Shown one piece after another: positions 1-7,325 of a stretch of 9,746 nucleotides of DNA. The translations under genes and the position numbers were made by a program. The stretch comes from JBEHWX01 sp048498995 (GTDB taxonomy: Bacteria; Bacteroidota; Ignavibacteria; OLB7). The DNA is taken from positions 1-9,746 of the forward strand of contig JBEHWX010000156.1 of the NCBI GenBank assembly GCA_048498995.1, written 5' to 3'. Positions within the stretch are counted from its first letter, which is position 1. Every line of letters starts with the position of its first letter. The notes beneath the pieces were generated by a model. It ran no database searches, had not been told where the DNA came from, and saw only the letters and a list, made by a program, of their open reading frames with translations.

Positions 1-980
1 GCGCCGGACTCCTGCATCCCCTGATCCGAGCTCAGCACGCGATCGCCGTGGGCGTTGTGCAGCGTGATCATCACCCGCTCGGAGGCGCCGAGCGTGTAGC
101 CGATCGTCGCCGATCCCGAAGCCGGGTTCGGAGCGCTCTCCATCAGCGCGTAGCCGGCCTTCACGTCCGTCAGACGCGAGACGCCGGCGACCGGACGGGG
201 CGAATTCCCCATCTGCACGACATCGCTGGAGAAACCATCCTCGACGAAAGCCGAAGCGTAGAGCATCCCGGTCTGCCAGCTTCCATTGACCGGCACCGTG
301 TAGTCGAACGACTTCGACTCGTTGGCGGCAAGCGTGATGTCCCCTCCGGTCGGCGACGGAAGAATCGCGCGCGGCACGTCGTAGTACTCGGTCTCATGGT
401 TCCACGCCGGGATCTTCAGCTCGTCGACGTGGATATACGACTCCATCAGCACCACGCGAAGCTTGTAGCCATCCGTGAGGCCGTCCGGTCCCGCCGTTGC
501 CACCACGTGCAGCTTCACGTTCCCTCCCTCGATGGTCTGCGTCACATCGACCTTGATCGGCGACGACGTGGAGCCGGCCGCCAGGGCCTGATCGACCAGA
601 TCCTTCACCGCCGCCTTGTCGGTCGGGTTGACCGGCCGGCCGTTGACGAACGCCTTGGGGGGACCGTTGGTGCCGCTGATGCCGTACTTCGTCTTCATCG
701 GCTCGATGAAGGAGGCATCGTACCACGGATCGCCCGCCACCGGCAGGTTGACGTGATAGCGGATCGTGACCACTTTCCCCTGATACGTATTGACGATCTC
801 GTTGAGAATCGGCGTCGCCTGGACGCACGGTCCGCAGGTGGCGCTGGTGAACTCCTCGATGAGGACGCGCGGCGCATACTGCGCACTGGAGGGGCTCCAT
901 GCGAGCAGCGTCAGCAGCATCACCATCATGGCGGTCCCTCCGATGCGGCGGAGAGAGGTGTTGAGTATCTGTCTGGCCAT
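1..980 (-). CDS. Omp28-like secreted thioredoxin-fold protein with FlgD-Ig/T9SS-type C-terminal tail (3' end cut by window)
   Basis: The frame is open from an ATG at 980 to the window edge, giving 326 codons. Residues 1-33 form a signal peptide: a basic start, a hydrophobic MMVMLLTLLAW core and a likely cleavage after SSA. Mature residues 36-52 read APRVLIEEFTSATCGPC, with a thioredoxin-like CxxC at 49-52, followed by 'TNGPPKAFVNG', which resembles the cis-Pro segment of the fold. This arrangement is typical of Omp28-related outer membrane proteins. From about residue 276 the pattern APNPASGSATIGYTLG matches the FlgD-Ig/type IX sorting tails common in FCB-group exported proteins. The missing end is probably only a few tens of residues. 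No strong ribosome site precedes the ATG; an upstream in-phase ATG is absent because the nearby ATGGAATGA closes at once. A TATATT at 1037-1042 could be a -10 box. The role is inferred to be extracytoplasmic thiol chemistry or a scaffold; the substrate is unknown. Confidence 0.85.
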   Translation of the reverse strand, partial: MARQILNTSLRRIGGTAMMVMLLTLLAWSPSSAQYAPRVLIEEFTSATCGPCVQATPILNEIVNTYQGKVVTIRYHVNLPVAGDPWYDASFIEPMKTKYGISGTNGPPKAFVNGRPVNPTDKAAVKDLVDQALAAGSTSSPIKVDVTQTIEGGNVKLHVVATAGPDGLTDGYKLRVVLMESYIHVDELKIPAWNHETEYYDVPRAILPSPTGGDITLAANESKSFDYTVPVNGSWQTGMLYASAFVEDGFSSDVVQMGNSPRPVAGVSRLTDVKAGYALMESAPNPASGSATIGYTLGASERVMITLHNAHGDRVLSSDQGMQESG

Positions 981-1090
981 CATTCCATAGAAAATTGAAT
1001 TGACGTCGCGTCGCACGGCGACAGCACGGGAGGGCGAATATACGGGGCATGGCCAACAGATGCATCACCCGCCGGAGCGGCTACCGAGCG

Positions 1091-1765
1091 CTACCGGCCG
1101 CCGCCGACGATCCGGTCGTCGACCATCCGCTCGGCGATCTCCTGGCAGAATTTCTCAACCATGGAGTAGGGACCGGAGATCCTGTGCATCCCGATCCACG
1201 CGGTCCGCTCCGTGGCCCGATCGATCAGACGGATCTCGAAGCGCGTCCAGTCGCTCCGCGACACATACCCCTCCTTGGTCGAGGTGGTGGCGGTCTGCTC
1301 CGTCTTGGTGCCGCTCCCCTTGGCCGCATCACCGGCGCCGGTCTGCGCGGTGGTCGTGGTCTTGGTGTTGGTGGAGGTCTCGGGCGGCACGTAGGATTCC
1401 GACACGCCGCTTGCCTGCGGAACGAAGGTGAGGATGCCGTCGACCCCGGCGGCGGCGATCGCGGCGCGACGCTCCTCCGGGCTCCAGCTCCGCGTCGGCG
1501 CCATGATCGACGTGCTCTCGATCGCCCTCACCCCGAGCTCGCGAAGGCTCGCGACCATCCCCGACTCCAGCGCCTTGCGCCAGATCAGATCGGAGGTGTC
1601 GGCCAGCACCATCACGCGGGCGTAGCGCGCGGTCGGAAATCCCGGATCGCGGAACGATGCCATCTCGACGGACTTCTGGCAGCCGGCAAGCATGAGCACC
1701 GCAAAGGCGGCCGTCGCGAGCACGGTGCGGCAATTTCTCATCATCGTCATTGTTCGATGTGTCAT
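1091..1765 (-). CDS. Lipoprotein of unknown function, paralogue of the next upstream gene
   Basis: The protein is 224 aa from the ATG at 1765. A start at 1741 (MRNCRT) would put the lipobox LAGC (Cys29 of the long form) at Cys21, closer to the usual place, so the start is uncertain. After the lipid-anchored Cys comes an alpha/beta-like domain (about residues 37-127) containing VMVLADTSD and AAAGVDGILTFVP. A Thr/Lys/Gly-rich linker follows (about 130-165), then a second short block with GYVSRSDWTRFEIRLID and TAWIGMHRI. The same order of blocks, including a shared YVPP before the linker and W-x6-to-8-ID-x2-T after it, occurs in the lipoprotein at 1810-2577. The 44-base gap and shared strand suggest one transcript. 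I do not recognise a characterised family. A periplasmic lipoprotein attached to the inner or outer membrane is the limit of what can be said. Confidence 0.82.
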   Translation of the reverse strand: MTHRTMTMMRNCRTVLATAAFAVLMLAGCQKSVEMASFRDPGFPTARYARVMVLADTSDLIWRKALESGMVASLRELGVRAIESTSIMAPTRSWSPEERRAAIAAAGVDGILTFVPQASGVSESYVPPETSTNTKTTTTAQTGAGDAAKGSGTKTEQTATTSTKEGYVSRSDWTRFEIRLIDRATERTAWIGMHRISGPYSMVEKFCQEIAERMVDDRIVGGGR

Positions 1766-1809
1766 TCGTGGAAGAGATATCGGTTACGTGGCCAACCAGC
1801 TTCCCCAAA

Positions 1810-2577
1810 TCACCGTTTCCGGACCACGCCATCGTGGTCGAGCGTAACGGCCAGGAGATCGGAGAGATACCGCCGGCCATCGATATCATCATTGAGACGA
1901 TAGGATGACATCCAGACGATCCGGCCTGTCCTGAGGTCGATCACGTTCATCGTAAGATCGACCCAGGGAGTCCTCGACATGTACCCGACCGTGGTGTAGG
2001 ACTCGCTGCGGGTGACCATCGACTCGGCCGCTCCGGAGGATCTGGTCTGGACCGCGTCGGTGCTGGTTCTGCTGGCCGAGCCGGAGCGGGTGCGGGATGT
2101 GTCGGCGGTCGTATCCCCGCGGGTCGTGCTGGTCGCCTCCTCCCTGGTCCGGGACTCGGAGCTCGACTTCTTCACGCCGCTGCTCGATGAGCGCACGTCG
2201 GAGGTCGTGGTCGACACCGTGCGCGGGGGAACGTACGCGGAGTCGATGCCGCCGCGGATCGGGCGGAGGACGAGCATCGCGTCCACCCCCTCGGCGATGA
2301 GGGCGGCCCGGCGCTGATCCTCGGTCATGGAGCCTCCCGGCGCGAGCGCCATGGTCTCGGCCACCATCGCGAGCCCGCGGGTGCCGGTGGACCACGCCAC
2401 CATCGTCTCCACCCCCTGACGCCAGCCGGGGTCGGCCGTGTCGACGCGAATCACCACGCGATTGTAGGGATGATCGGACAGCGACGGATCCACGGTGGAG
2501 ATCAGGCGCGCCTCCGGAAGGCAGCCGCCGAGCAGAACGAGGAGGAGTGGAGCGCAGAGCATGTATCCGTATCGCAT
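1810..2577 (-). CDS. Lipoprotein of unknown function with long Ser/Thr/Arg-rich linker
   Basis: The protein is 255 aa. The ATG at 2577 is preceded by GGGAG at a usable distance, which supports this start. The N-terminus MRYGYMLCAPLLLVLLGGC is a lipoprotein signal, with LGGC at 16-19. Residues about 27-118 form the block shared with the neighbouring lipoprotein: DPSLSDHPYNRVVIRVDTAD, RRAALIAEGVDAMLVL and SAYVPP. Residues about 119-196 are a low-complexity Ser/Thr/Arg/Glu stretch, likely disordered and envelope-spanning. The C-terminal block (197-255) has GYMSRTPWVDLTMNVIDLRT, again matching the paralogue. It follows the beta-barrel gene after a hairpin that probably terminates transcription, so it may start its own unit with 1091-1765 and perhaps the Omp28-like gene. 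Function is not recognised. Confidence 0.85.
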   Translation of the reverse strand: MRYGYMLCAPLLLVLLGGCLPEARLISTVDPSLSDHPYNRVVIRVDTADPGWRQGVETMVAWSTGTRGLAMVAETMALAPGGSMTEDQRRAALIAEGVDAMLVLRPIRGGIDSAYVPPRTVSTTTSDVRSSSSGVKKSSSESRTREEATSTTRGDTTADTSRTRSGSASRTSTDAVQTRSSGAAESMVTRSESYTTVGYMSRTPWVDLTMNVIDLRTGRIVWMSSYRLNDDIDGRRYLSDLLAVTLDHDGVVRKR

Positions 2578-2699
2578 GACCTATCTCCCGCGGAAATGTG
2601 ACCTGGTGCCGGCATCGCGCGCCGGGCGCAACGAGTCGTTACATCCGCTCCGACTTTGCGCGCCGGCCGGGGATTAATCGGGTCGCGATGGAGATTCAT

Positions 2700-2745
2700 G
2701 CAAACGACGAGAGCCGATATCCCCGAAGGAACACCGGCTCTCTCG
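2700..2745 (-). terminator. Hairpin with UUCG loop after the beta-barrel gene
   Basis: On the minus strand GAGAGCCG (2742-2735) pairs with CGGCTCTC (2716-2709). Inside the loop, TTCC and GGGA close a TTCG tetraloop, giving a two-tier hairpin. Only a weak T-rich stretch (GTCGTTTG) follows. It sits about 25 bases past the stop at 2769, where a terminator would be expected. Some read-through into the lipoprotein genes is possible. Confidence 0.6.
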
Positions 2746-2768
2746 TGAAGGCTCTCTATCTCCGGGAA

Positions 2769-4517
2769 CTACAGCTTGCTGACCAGCGAGATGCGGAACC
2801 CGGTGAACGGATTGATCAGTCGGCAGACGCCGCCGGTGCAGACCACGCCGCCACGCTCGGCGCCGTACTGGACCGTGAGCATGTGCGCATCTCCGATCCT
2901 GTAGGTGCCGCCGACCACCGGCCAGATGTGGCGCTCCTTCTTGTCGCCGTTGCCGTTGTCGCCGAGGTCGACCTGCTCGTTCTTGGCGGTCGTGTACTCG
3001 ATGCGGGTGTTGATCGACCAGCGCGGGGAGCGGGAATACTCCAGCGTCAGCAGCGCGTTGTCGTAGTTGCCGTCGAACTGCGCCAGGCCGAGCGAGTCGA
3101 TCGCCACCGGGCTCACCTTCTTCGAATCGTAGACATTCTGCAGCTCGAGGATCGCGTGCAGGTTGTCCCGCTCGGTGAAACGGATGAACGACTCCATCAT
3201 CAGCGTGTTCTGGCGGTACCACTCGTCGGTCGGCAGCTCGCGGCCGTTCCCCTCGTGGTAGATCACGTTGTCGCGATGCTGGATACCGAGGCCGAAGCTG
3301 AGCTCCTCGGAGAGCTGATACTCGCCGTGGAGATAGGTCTCCCAATACGGGGAGTAGCGGTTGTCGCCGATCACCGGCATCGCGATCGGCAGATCGTTGA
3401 CGCGGTTGTAGACCGTCTTCTGCTGGCCGCCGGTGGTATCCATCACCGACTGCCAGGCGTTGTGCCGGCTGCCGGCGATGCCGAGCAGGGTGATGGTCAG
3501 ATCCTCGACCGGCGTGACGATCGCCTCGAGCTGATAGCCGAGCTCGTCGCTGTAATCGGGGGCGTGCGGGTTGCGCGCCAGGAGCGTCTTGTCGTACTCC
3601 GGGATCAGCGAGGGAGGGTTCTGGAACGGCAGCGCGCGGGTCTCGCGGGTATAGTTCCCCTGCTCGTTCGGCTTCACCAGATCGTAGCGGTAGTTCTTGT
3701 ACTCCAGGTTGATGCCGAGCAGATCGTTGCTGTAGCCGACCAGACCGTAGAGGCCGTAGCCGTAGGCATCGGAGCTGGTGATCGCGCGGCGCGCCGAGTC
3801 GATCTGCGTCCGCTTGTCGGCGTAGTTGAGGAAGGTGCGGAATCCGCCGTAGTTGCCGCGCAGATAGATCTCGCGCAGGTAGGCATCGAACGGGCTGGTG
3901 AAGCCGGAGCGGGTGCGCTGTCCGGAGGCGGCCAGGAACGATCCGCCGACGCCGATCTCCTTGATCGGGCGAACCTCGCCGGAGGCGCCGCGGATCAGGT
4001 ACTCCTCGGTGCGGGTGCTGCTCAGGATATCCTGATAGTTCAACCGTCCGCCGAAGGCGCCGGCCGAGAAGCGGGTATCGTCGTAATCGAGCTTCACTCC
4101 CTCGGTGAGAGCGTCGTAGCCGAGCGGGCGGCTCTCGAACGTGTTGAACACGAGCCCGCGCCCGATCAGGTTGTAGAAGGTGCCGCCGCGGGCGCGCAGG
4201 CCATCCTTCCGGAACTCCGCGAAATATTCCTTCAGGCCGATCGTGTCGCGCCCGTACTCACGCGGCCGGTCGATCTCGATCCGGAAGCCGACGGTGACAT
4301 CGCCGACGTAGAAGCGGGTATTGAAGAGGTTCTCCAGATACTCCTTGCGGAGGTTCCGATCGACCTCGAAGAGCTGGCCGTTGCCGTAGCGGAACTCGTT
4401 GGCGATCGAATACTGGATGTTCGGGCTCTGGGCCGTCGCGGCCGATGGACGGAGGAGCGCGGCGCACGCGGCAAGGGCCGCGGAGACCACGCCTGCACGA
4501 AGAGAAAGACGCTGCAC
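2769..4517 (-). CDS. DUF6029-like outer membrane beta-barrel protein
   Basis: The protein is 582 aa from a GTG at 4517. That start gives a complete signal peptide (residues 1-29, cleavage near ATA|QS) but has only a weak Shine-Dalgarno. The mature protein is rich in alternating polar/hydrophobic strands with aromatic ends (for example FNTRFYVGDVTVGFRIEID, LGINLEYKNYRYDL and FGLGIQHRDNVIYHEG), as in outer membrane barrels. RARGGTFYNLIGRGLVFN near residues 109-126, the late Cys pair in VVCTGGVCRLINPFTGF, and the final strand FRISLVSKL are what I remember of DUF6029 proteins of Bacteroidetes; this assignment is from memory. It is flanked by the terminator of the radical SAM operon and by its own downstream hairpin, so it is probably transcribed alone from the short 4518-4569 gap, where I see no clear promoter. 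Transport or secretion roles are unknown. Confidence 0.78.
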   Translation of the reverse strand: MQRLSLRAGVVSAALAACAALLRPSAATAQSPNIQYSIANEFRYGNGQLFEVDRNLRKEYLENLFNTRFYVGDVTVGFRIEIDRPREYGRDTIGLKEYFAEFRKDGLRARGGTFYNLIGRGLVFNTFESRPLGYDALTEGVKLDYDDTRFSAGAFGGRLNYQDILSSTRTEEYLIRGASGEVRPIKEIGVGGSFLAASGQRTRSGFTSPFDAYLREIYLRGNYGGFRTFLNYADKRTQIDSARRAITSSDAYGYGLYGLVGYSNDLLGINLEYKNYRYDLVKPNEQGNYTRETRALPFQNPPSLIPEYDKTLLARNPHAPDYSDELGYQLEAIVTPVEDLTITLLGIAGSRHNAWQSVMDTTGGQQKTVYNRVNDLPIAMPVIGDNRYSPYWETYLHGEYQLSEELSFGLGIQHRDNVIYHEGNGRELPTDEWYRQNTLMMESFIRFTERDNLHAILELQNVYDSKKVSPVAIDSLGLAQFDGNYDNALLTLEYSRSPRWSINTRIEYTTAKNEQVDLGDNGNGDKKERHIWPVVGGTYRIGDAHMLTVQYGAERGGVVCTGGVCRLINPFTGFRISLVSKL

Positions 4518-4569
4518 GAGAGTGTTCTCTGGTGAAATGACGGAATTCGGTCGGGCCCTGCAACCTACG

Positions 4570-4607
4570 AAAAAAGCGGCACGGGGGGAAGCTTCCCCCG
4601 TGCCGCT
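4570..4607 (-). terminator. Strong intrinsic terminator closing the radical SAM operon
   Basis: There is a perfect 13-bp inverted repeat: AGCGGCACGGGGG at 4575-4587 and CCCCCGTGCCGCT at 4595-4607, with a 7-base loop. Read on the minus strand the stem runs straight into six T residues (4575-4570, the first also paired). The plus side has no T-run, so it is directional. It lies about 150 bases after the stop of the second radical SAM gene and about 50 bases before the barrel start. Confidence 0.92.
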
Positions 4608-4701
4608 CGAGCCGCGCGCGTCCCGCCCCGCCCCGCCTGGAACGGGACGATGCGAGGGCGAGCGACGCCATTGACGCCAGGTCGATTCCGTTCATGCCAC
4701 C

Positions 4702-4762
4702 GGGAGCTCAGGCCGGGTGCGGCTCCCGCCTGGCGCGGCACAGGCCTGGCGTGGCTCAGGCC
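4702..4762 (-). repeat. Two small inverted repeats and a 9-bp direct repeat between the last operon gene and its terminator
   Basis: The inverted repeat ggcctg/caggcc (4743-4748 and 4757-4762, 8-base loop) spans the stop codon of the second radical SAM gene. A second, cgggagc/gctcccg, lies at 4701-4707 and 4722-4728. The 9-mer gctcaggcc occurs at 4706-4714 and again at 4754-4762. Together with the terminator they give a heavily folded 3' untranslated region, possibly protecting the transcript. In such GC-rich DNA some of this is expected by chance. Confidence 0.4.
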
Positions 4763-5871
4763 ACACTGGGAATGCCCAGCTCCTCCAGCGGCACCGACGG
4801 CCCGGCGGGGATCGGCCCCGGGCCGGCAAAGCGCCAGCATCGGGGATCGGCCGCCAGATGATCCCCCGTATACGCATAGGCCACTCCCCGACACCCTCCG
4901 CAGAGCTCCCGATGCTCGCAGCCGGAACACCACCCCTTCAACTGCTCCCGGTCGCGGAGCGAGCCGAGGATCCCGGAGCTCCGCCAGAGCTCCCCGAACG
5001 GCATCTCGCGGATATTCCCGACCCGCAGCGGCAGCATCACGCAGGGAGAGACATCCCCCTCCGGGCCGATGCATCCCTGCCCGAGCCCGGCCTGGCAGCC
5101 GACGAATCCCGGCGCGCACGCCAGCGACGGATCGTTCAGGATCAACTGCGCCAGGTGGGTCGACACGTCGATCACTCCCCGGTAGCGCTTCCGCCGCCGC
5201 TCCAGCTCGTCGACCACCTCACGCCATTCCCACGGCGTCAGGTCAAGATCCACGTCCCCCCGTCCGGTCGGCACGAAGCGGGACATGTTGAACCGGGTCA
5301 CCCCCCACTCCACGCAGCGGTCGATCACCGGGCCGAGCTCGCGGTAGTTGAGCCGATGCGCGGTGAAGCAGACGTGCACGCGGAGCCCGGCGGCGATGCC
5401 GAGCTGGATCGCCCGCTCGGAGCGGCGGAACAGTCCTTTCCACCGTCTGGCCAGATCGTGCGTCGCCTCCAGCCCGTCGATGCTGATCTGGAGCCGGTCC
5501 AGACCGATCTCGGCAAGCCGCCGCGCGATCTCCGGCGTGATGGTCGAGCCGTTGGAGCCGAGCCCCACCCGGATGCCGCGCGCGATCGCGTATTCGATCA
5601 GCTCCATCAGATCGGGACGGGTCAGCGGCTCCCCGCCTGAGATCGCCATGTCGAGCACGCCGACGCGGGCCAGCTCGTCGAGCATCGCCCGGGCCTCGTC
5701 GGTCGAGAGCTCTCCCGGCAGTCGCTTGGCGGCATCCGAGGAGCAGTGGACGCAGCGCGCGTTGCAGGCATTCGTCGCCAGCCACACGATGTGATAGGGA
5801 AAACTCGGGATGTGGCGCCGTCCCGGCGCGGAGGCTTCCGCCCCCTTCCCCGGCTCGATCCGTCCGTTCAT
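4756..5871 (-). CDS. Radical SAM/SPASM protein 2 (putative peptide-modifying enzyme)
   Basis: The protein is 371 aa. The ATG at 5871 overlaps the PqqD-like stop as ATGA and has GGAGGG seven bases upstream, so the longer in-frame extension to 6237 is discarded. The radical SAM motif CNARCVHC supplies the site [4Fe-4S] cysteines C36, C40 and C43; ISGGEP at 78-82 is the SAM-binding GGEP. The C-terminal SPASM domain (about 252-345) has C259-x12-G-x4-C277, then C315-x2-C318-x5-C324-x2-C327 and C345, enough ligands for auxiliary clusters, plus an extra C267. LNYREL (174-179) and NMSRFVPTGRG (195-205) are shared with the other radical SAM protein here. Related SPASM enzymes include PqqE-, MftC- and AhbD/NirJ-like proteins. 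The PqqD-like partner favours a peptide substrate, but heme-pathway decarboxylase relatives are not excluded. Confidence 0.93.
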   Translation of the reverse strand: MNGRIEPGKGAEASAPGRRHIPSFPYHIVWLATNACNARCVHCSSDAAKRLPGELSTDEARAMLDELARVGVLDMAISGGEPLTRPDLMELIEYAIARGIRVGLGSNGSTITPEIARRLAEIGLDRLQISIDGLEATHDLARRWKGLFRRSERAIQLGIAAGLRVHVCFTAHRLNYRELGPVIDRCVEWGVTRFNMSRFVPTGRGDVDLDLTPWEWREVVDELERRRKRYRGVIDVSTHLAQLILNDPSLACAPGFVGCQAGLGQGCIGPEGDVSPCVMLPLRVGNIREMPFGELWRSSGILGSLRDREQLKGWCSGCEHRELCGGCRGVAYAYTGDHLAADPRCWRFAGPGPIPAGPSVPLEELGIPSVA

Positions 5872-6158
5872 GGTGTTTCCCTCCAGAGCTCGATGATCGT
5901 CCGATCGGCCAGTTCCTCGAGGAACTCCTCGATCCGCCGCTCCCCTTCCTCTCCCCGAAGCTCCGGAGCGTGCTCGGCCACCAGCGCCTCGATGTCGGTC
6001 ACGGTTCTGGTGCCGTCGCAGAGGGAGTAGAGCGCGAACGCCTCGCGGGAGATGAAGTGCATCTCGTCGGTTCGTACCTGAAACAGCAGGATGCCTCCCG
6101 GATCGTCCCGGTGGATCACATCCTTCGATGCCATCGGGACCGTGGTGGGTGCAAGCAT
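5868..6158 (-). CDS. PqqD-like protein (RiPP recognition element)
   Basis: The protein is 96 aa, the usual PqqD size. AGGAGAG six bases before the ATG at 6158 fixes the start. Residues 12-38 (KDVIHRDDPGGILLFQVR followed by EMHFIS) fit the three-strand PqqD/RRE sheet, and AFALYSLCDGTRTVTDIEALV (41-61) matches the family's 'a..iw.lcDGtrtv.ei' helix-turn region. A charged helix at 68-86 completes the fold. PqqD-type proteins bind the leader of a ribosomal peptide and present it to a radical SAM/SPASM enzyme. The 4-base ATGA overlap with the following radical SAM gene implies coupled translation and a stable partnership with that enzyme. Confidence 0.9.
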   Translation of the reverse strand: MLAPTTVPMASKDVIHRDDPGGILLFQVRTDEMHFISREAFALYSLCDGTRTVTDIEALVAEHAPELRGEEGERRIEEFLEELADRTIIELWRETP

Positions 6159-6205
6159 GGCGAACTCTCCTGTGATGTGCGTGAAGGTCGGGCGGGTAGC
6201 CCGGT

Positions 6206-7285
6206 TCAGACGGCGATCTGCACCAGCGGCCGATCACCCTGGGACTGCCCGATGATCGGGTCGGTGTCCTTGACGAGCCAGCAGGAGCAGTCCCCCTTGA
6301 GCGGATCGCCGTGATAGGACATCGAGACGGCGCGGCAGCCTCCGCAGATCTGCTTGTAGTCGCAGCTGCCGCAGTTGCCGCTGGTCAGGTCGGCGCGGGT
6401 CCGGATCGCCTCCAGCAGCGGCGAGGTGCTCCAGATCTCCCGGAAGGGAGTCTCCGTCAGGTTGCCGGCCGCGTTCGGCAGGAAGACGCAGGGGGTGAGG
6501 GTGCCGTCGACCCGGATGCGGGCGGTCAGTTTGCCGGCGCCGCATCCGGAGTAGCGATCCCGCTCCTCCGGCGGCACCAGAAGCGCCACGCGGCAGTCGT
6601 GCCAGATGATCTGCATCCGTCCGGCGTAGTCGCGGCGCATGTCGATCCACTGCCGAACCACGTCGCGAAGCGTCTCCGGCGGCAGGGCCAGGTCATGCGT
6701 GCCGCGTCCGGCCGGCACATACTCCGACATGTTCACGGCGCTGGCGCCGAGCTCGTGCGCCAGGCGAACCACGTCCGGTCCCTCCCGATAATTCAAGAGC
6801 ATCGGCGTGAAGCTCACCACCACGCGGTGATCGTTCCGCACCAGCGTCTCGATGGCGCGCACCGTTCTGCGGAACAGGCCGCGCGATTGCCGAATCCGGT
6901 CGTGTGTGGCGGCGCTTGCGCCGTCGAGGCTGACGGTGATGCTCCGCACGCCGGCCTCCCGGAGCCGCACGGCCATCCGATCGTTGATGATGGCGCCGTT
7001 GGTGGCGAGGTTCACCACCAGTCCGCGCTCCACCGCTCGACCGATCAGCGTGAAGATGTCGCGACGCAGCAGCGGCTCACCGCCGGAGAAGGCGAGGATC
7101 AACAGCCCGGCATCGGCCAGCTGATCGATCATCTCGAGCGCCTTCTCCGTGGTGAGCTCGGAGGGGTCGCGCACGCCTGGCCCCGATTCGGAATAGCAGT
7201 GAAGGCAGTTGGCGTTGCACCGCAGCGTCACTTCCCATGCGATATAGAGTGGCGCCGCGAACTCGGGGCGGGCTGTTGCTGTCAT
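6206..7285 (-). CDS. Radical SAM/SPASM protein 1 (putative peptide-modifying enzyme)
   Basis: The protein is 359 aa. The ATG at 7285 is preceded by a strong AGGGAGGA site. CNANCLHC holds C23, C27 and C30, the SAM-cleaving [4Fe-4S] ligands; FSGGEP at 66-71 is the SAM amino-group motif. The SPASM domain (about 248-335) shows C248-x12-G-x4-C266, C305-x2-C308-x5-C314-x2-C317, then C333 and C335, a terminal CxC pair where the sister enzyme has one Cys. LNYREG (164-169) and NMSEYVPAGRG (185-195) align with the second enzyme, so the two are paralogues. It sits 40 bases after the NTF2-like gene and 47 before the PqqD-like gene. Two different SPASM enzymes in one operon could act in sequence on one substrate, or one could be a partner subunit, though both keep full catalytic motifs. 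Substrate unknown. Confidence 0.93.
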   Translation of the reverse strand: MTATARPEFAAPLYIAWEVTLRCNANCLHCYSESGPGVRDPSELTTEKALEMIDQLADAGLLILAFSGGEPLLRRDIFTLIGRAVERGLVVNLATNGAIINDRMAVRLREAGVRSITVSLDGASAATHDRIRQSRGLFRRTVRAIETLVRNDHRVVVSFTPMLLNYREGPDVVRLAHELGASAVNMSEYVPAGRGTHDLALPPETLRDVVRQWIDMRRDYAGRMQIIWHDCRVALLVPPEERDRYSGCGAGKLTARIRVDGTLTPCVFLPNAAGNLTETPFREIWSTSPLLEAIRTRADLTSGNCGSCDYKQICGGCRAVSMSYHGDPLKGDCSCWLVKDTDPIIGQSQGDRPLVQIAV

Positions 7286-7325
7286 GCGAATGTTCCTCCC
7301 TGGATGTGATCTGCTTCACGATTTC

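Noticed and set aside
995..1022. CRP-like site (ttgacgtcgcgtcgca) upstream of the Omp28-like gene
   Set aside because: The half-sites are imperfect and the spacer differs by one base from the site at 7980; too weak to call.
2598..4535. Plus-strand 645-codon open frame, and similar long plus-strand frames at 48-998, 4717-5640, 6311-7309 and 7284-7853
   Set aside because: They lie antisense to well-supported minus-strand genes, lack recognisable motifs, and have Arg/Val/Ala/Asp-biased compositions typical of GC-rich antisense shadows.
4258..4695. 145-codon minus-strand frame beginning MNGIDLASMASLALASS, considered as a RiPP precursor after the second radical SAM gene
   Set aside because: It reads straight through the strong terminator and into the beta-barrel gene in another frame, with no good ribosome site.
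5872..6237. 122-residue N-terminal extension of the second radical SAM protein
   Set aside because: It covers the PqqD-like gene out of frame; the ATG at 5871 has a good ribosome site and ATGA coupling.
4756..7285. Naming the enzymes PqqE, MftC, NirJ or AhbD
   Set aside because: SPASM spacing alone does not separate these families; no PqqA/B/C, mycofactocin or heme genes are nearby. A symbol would be a guess.
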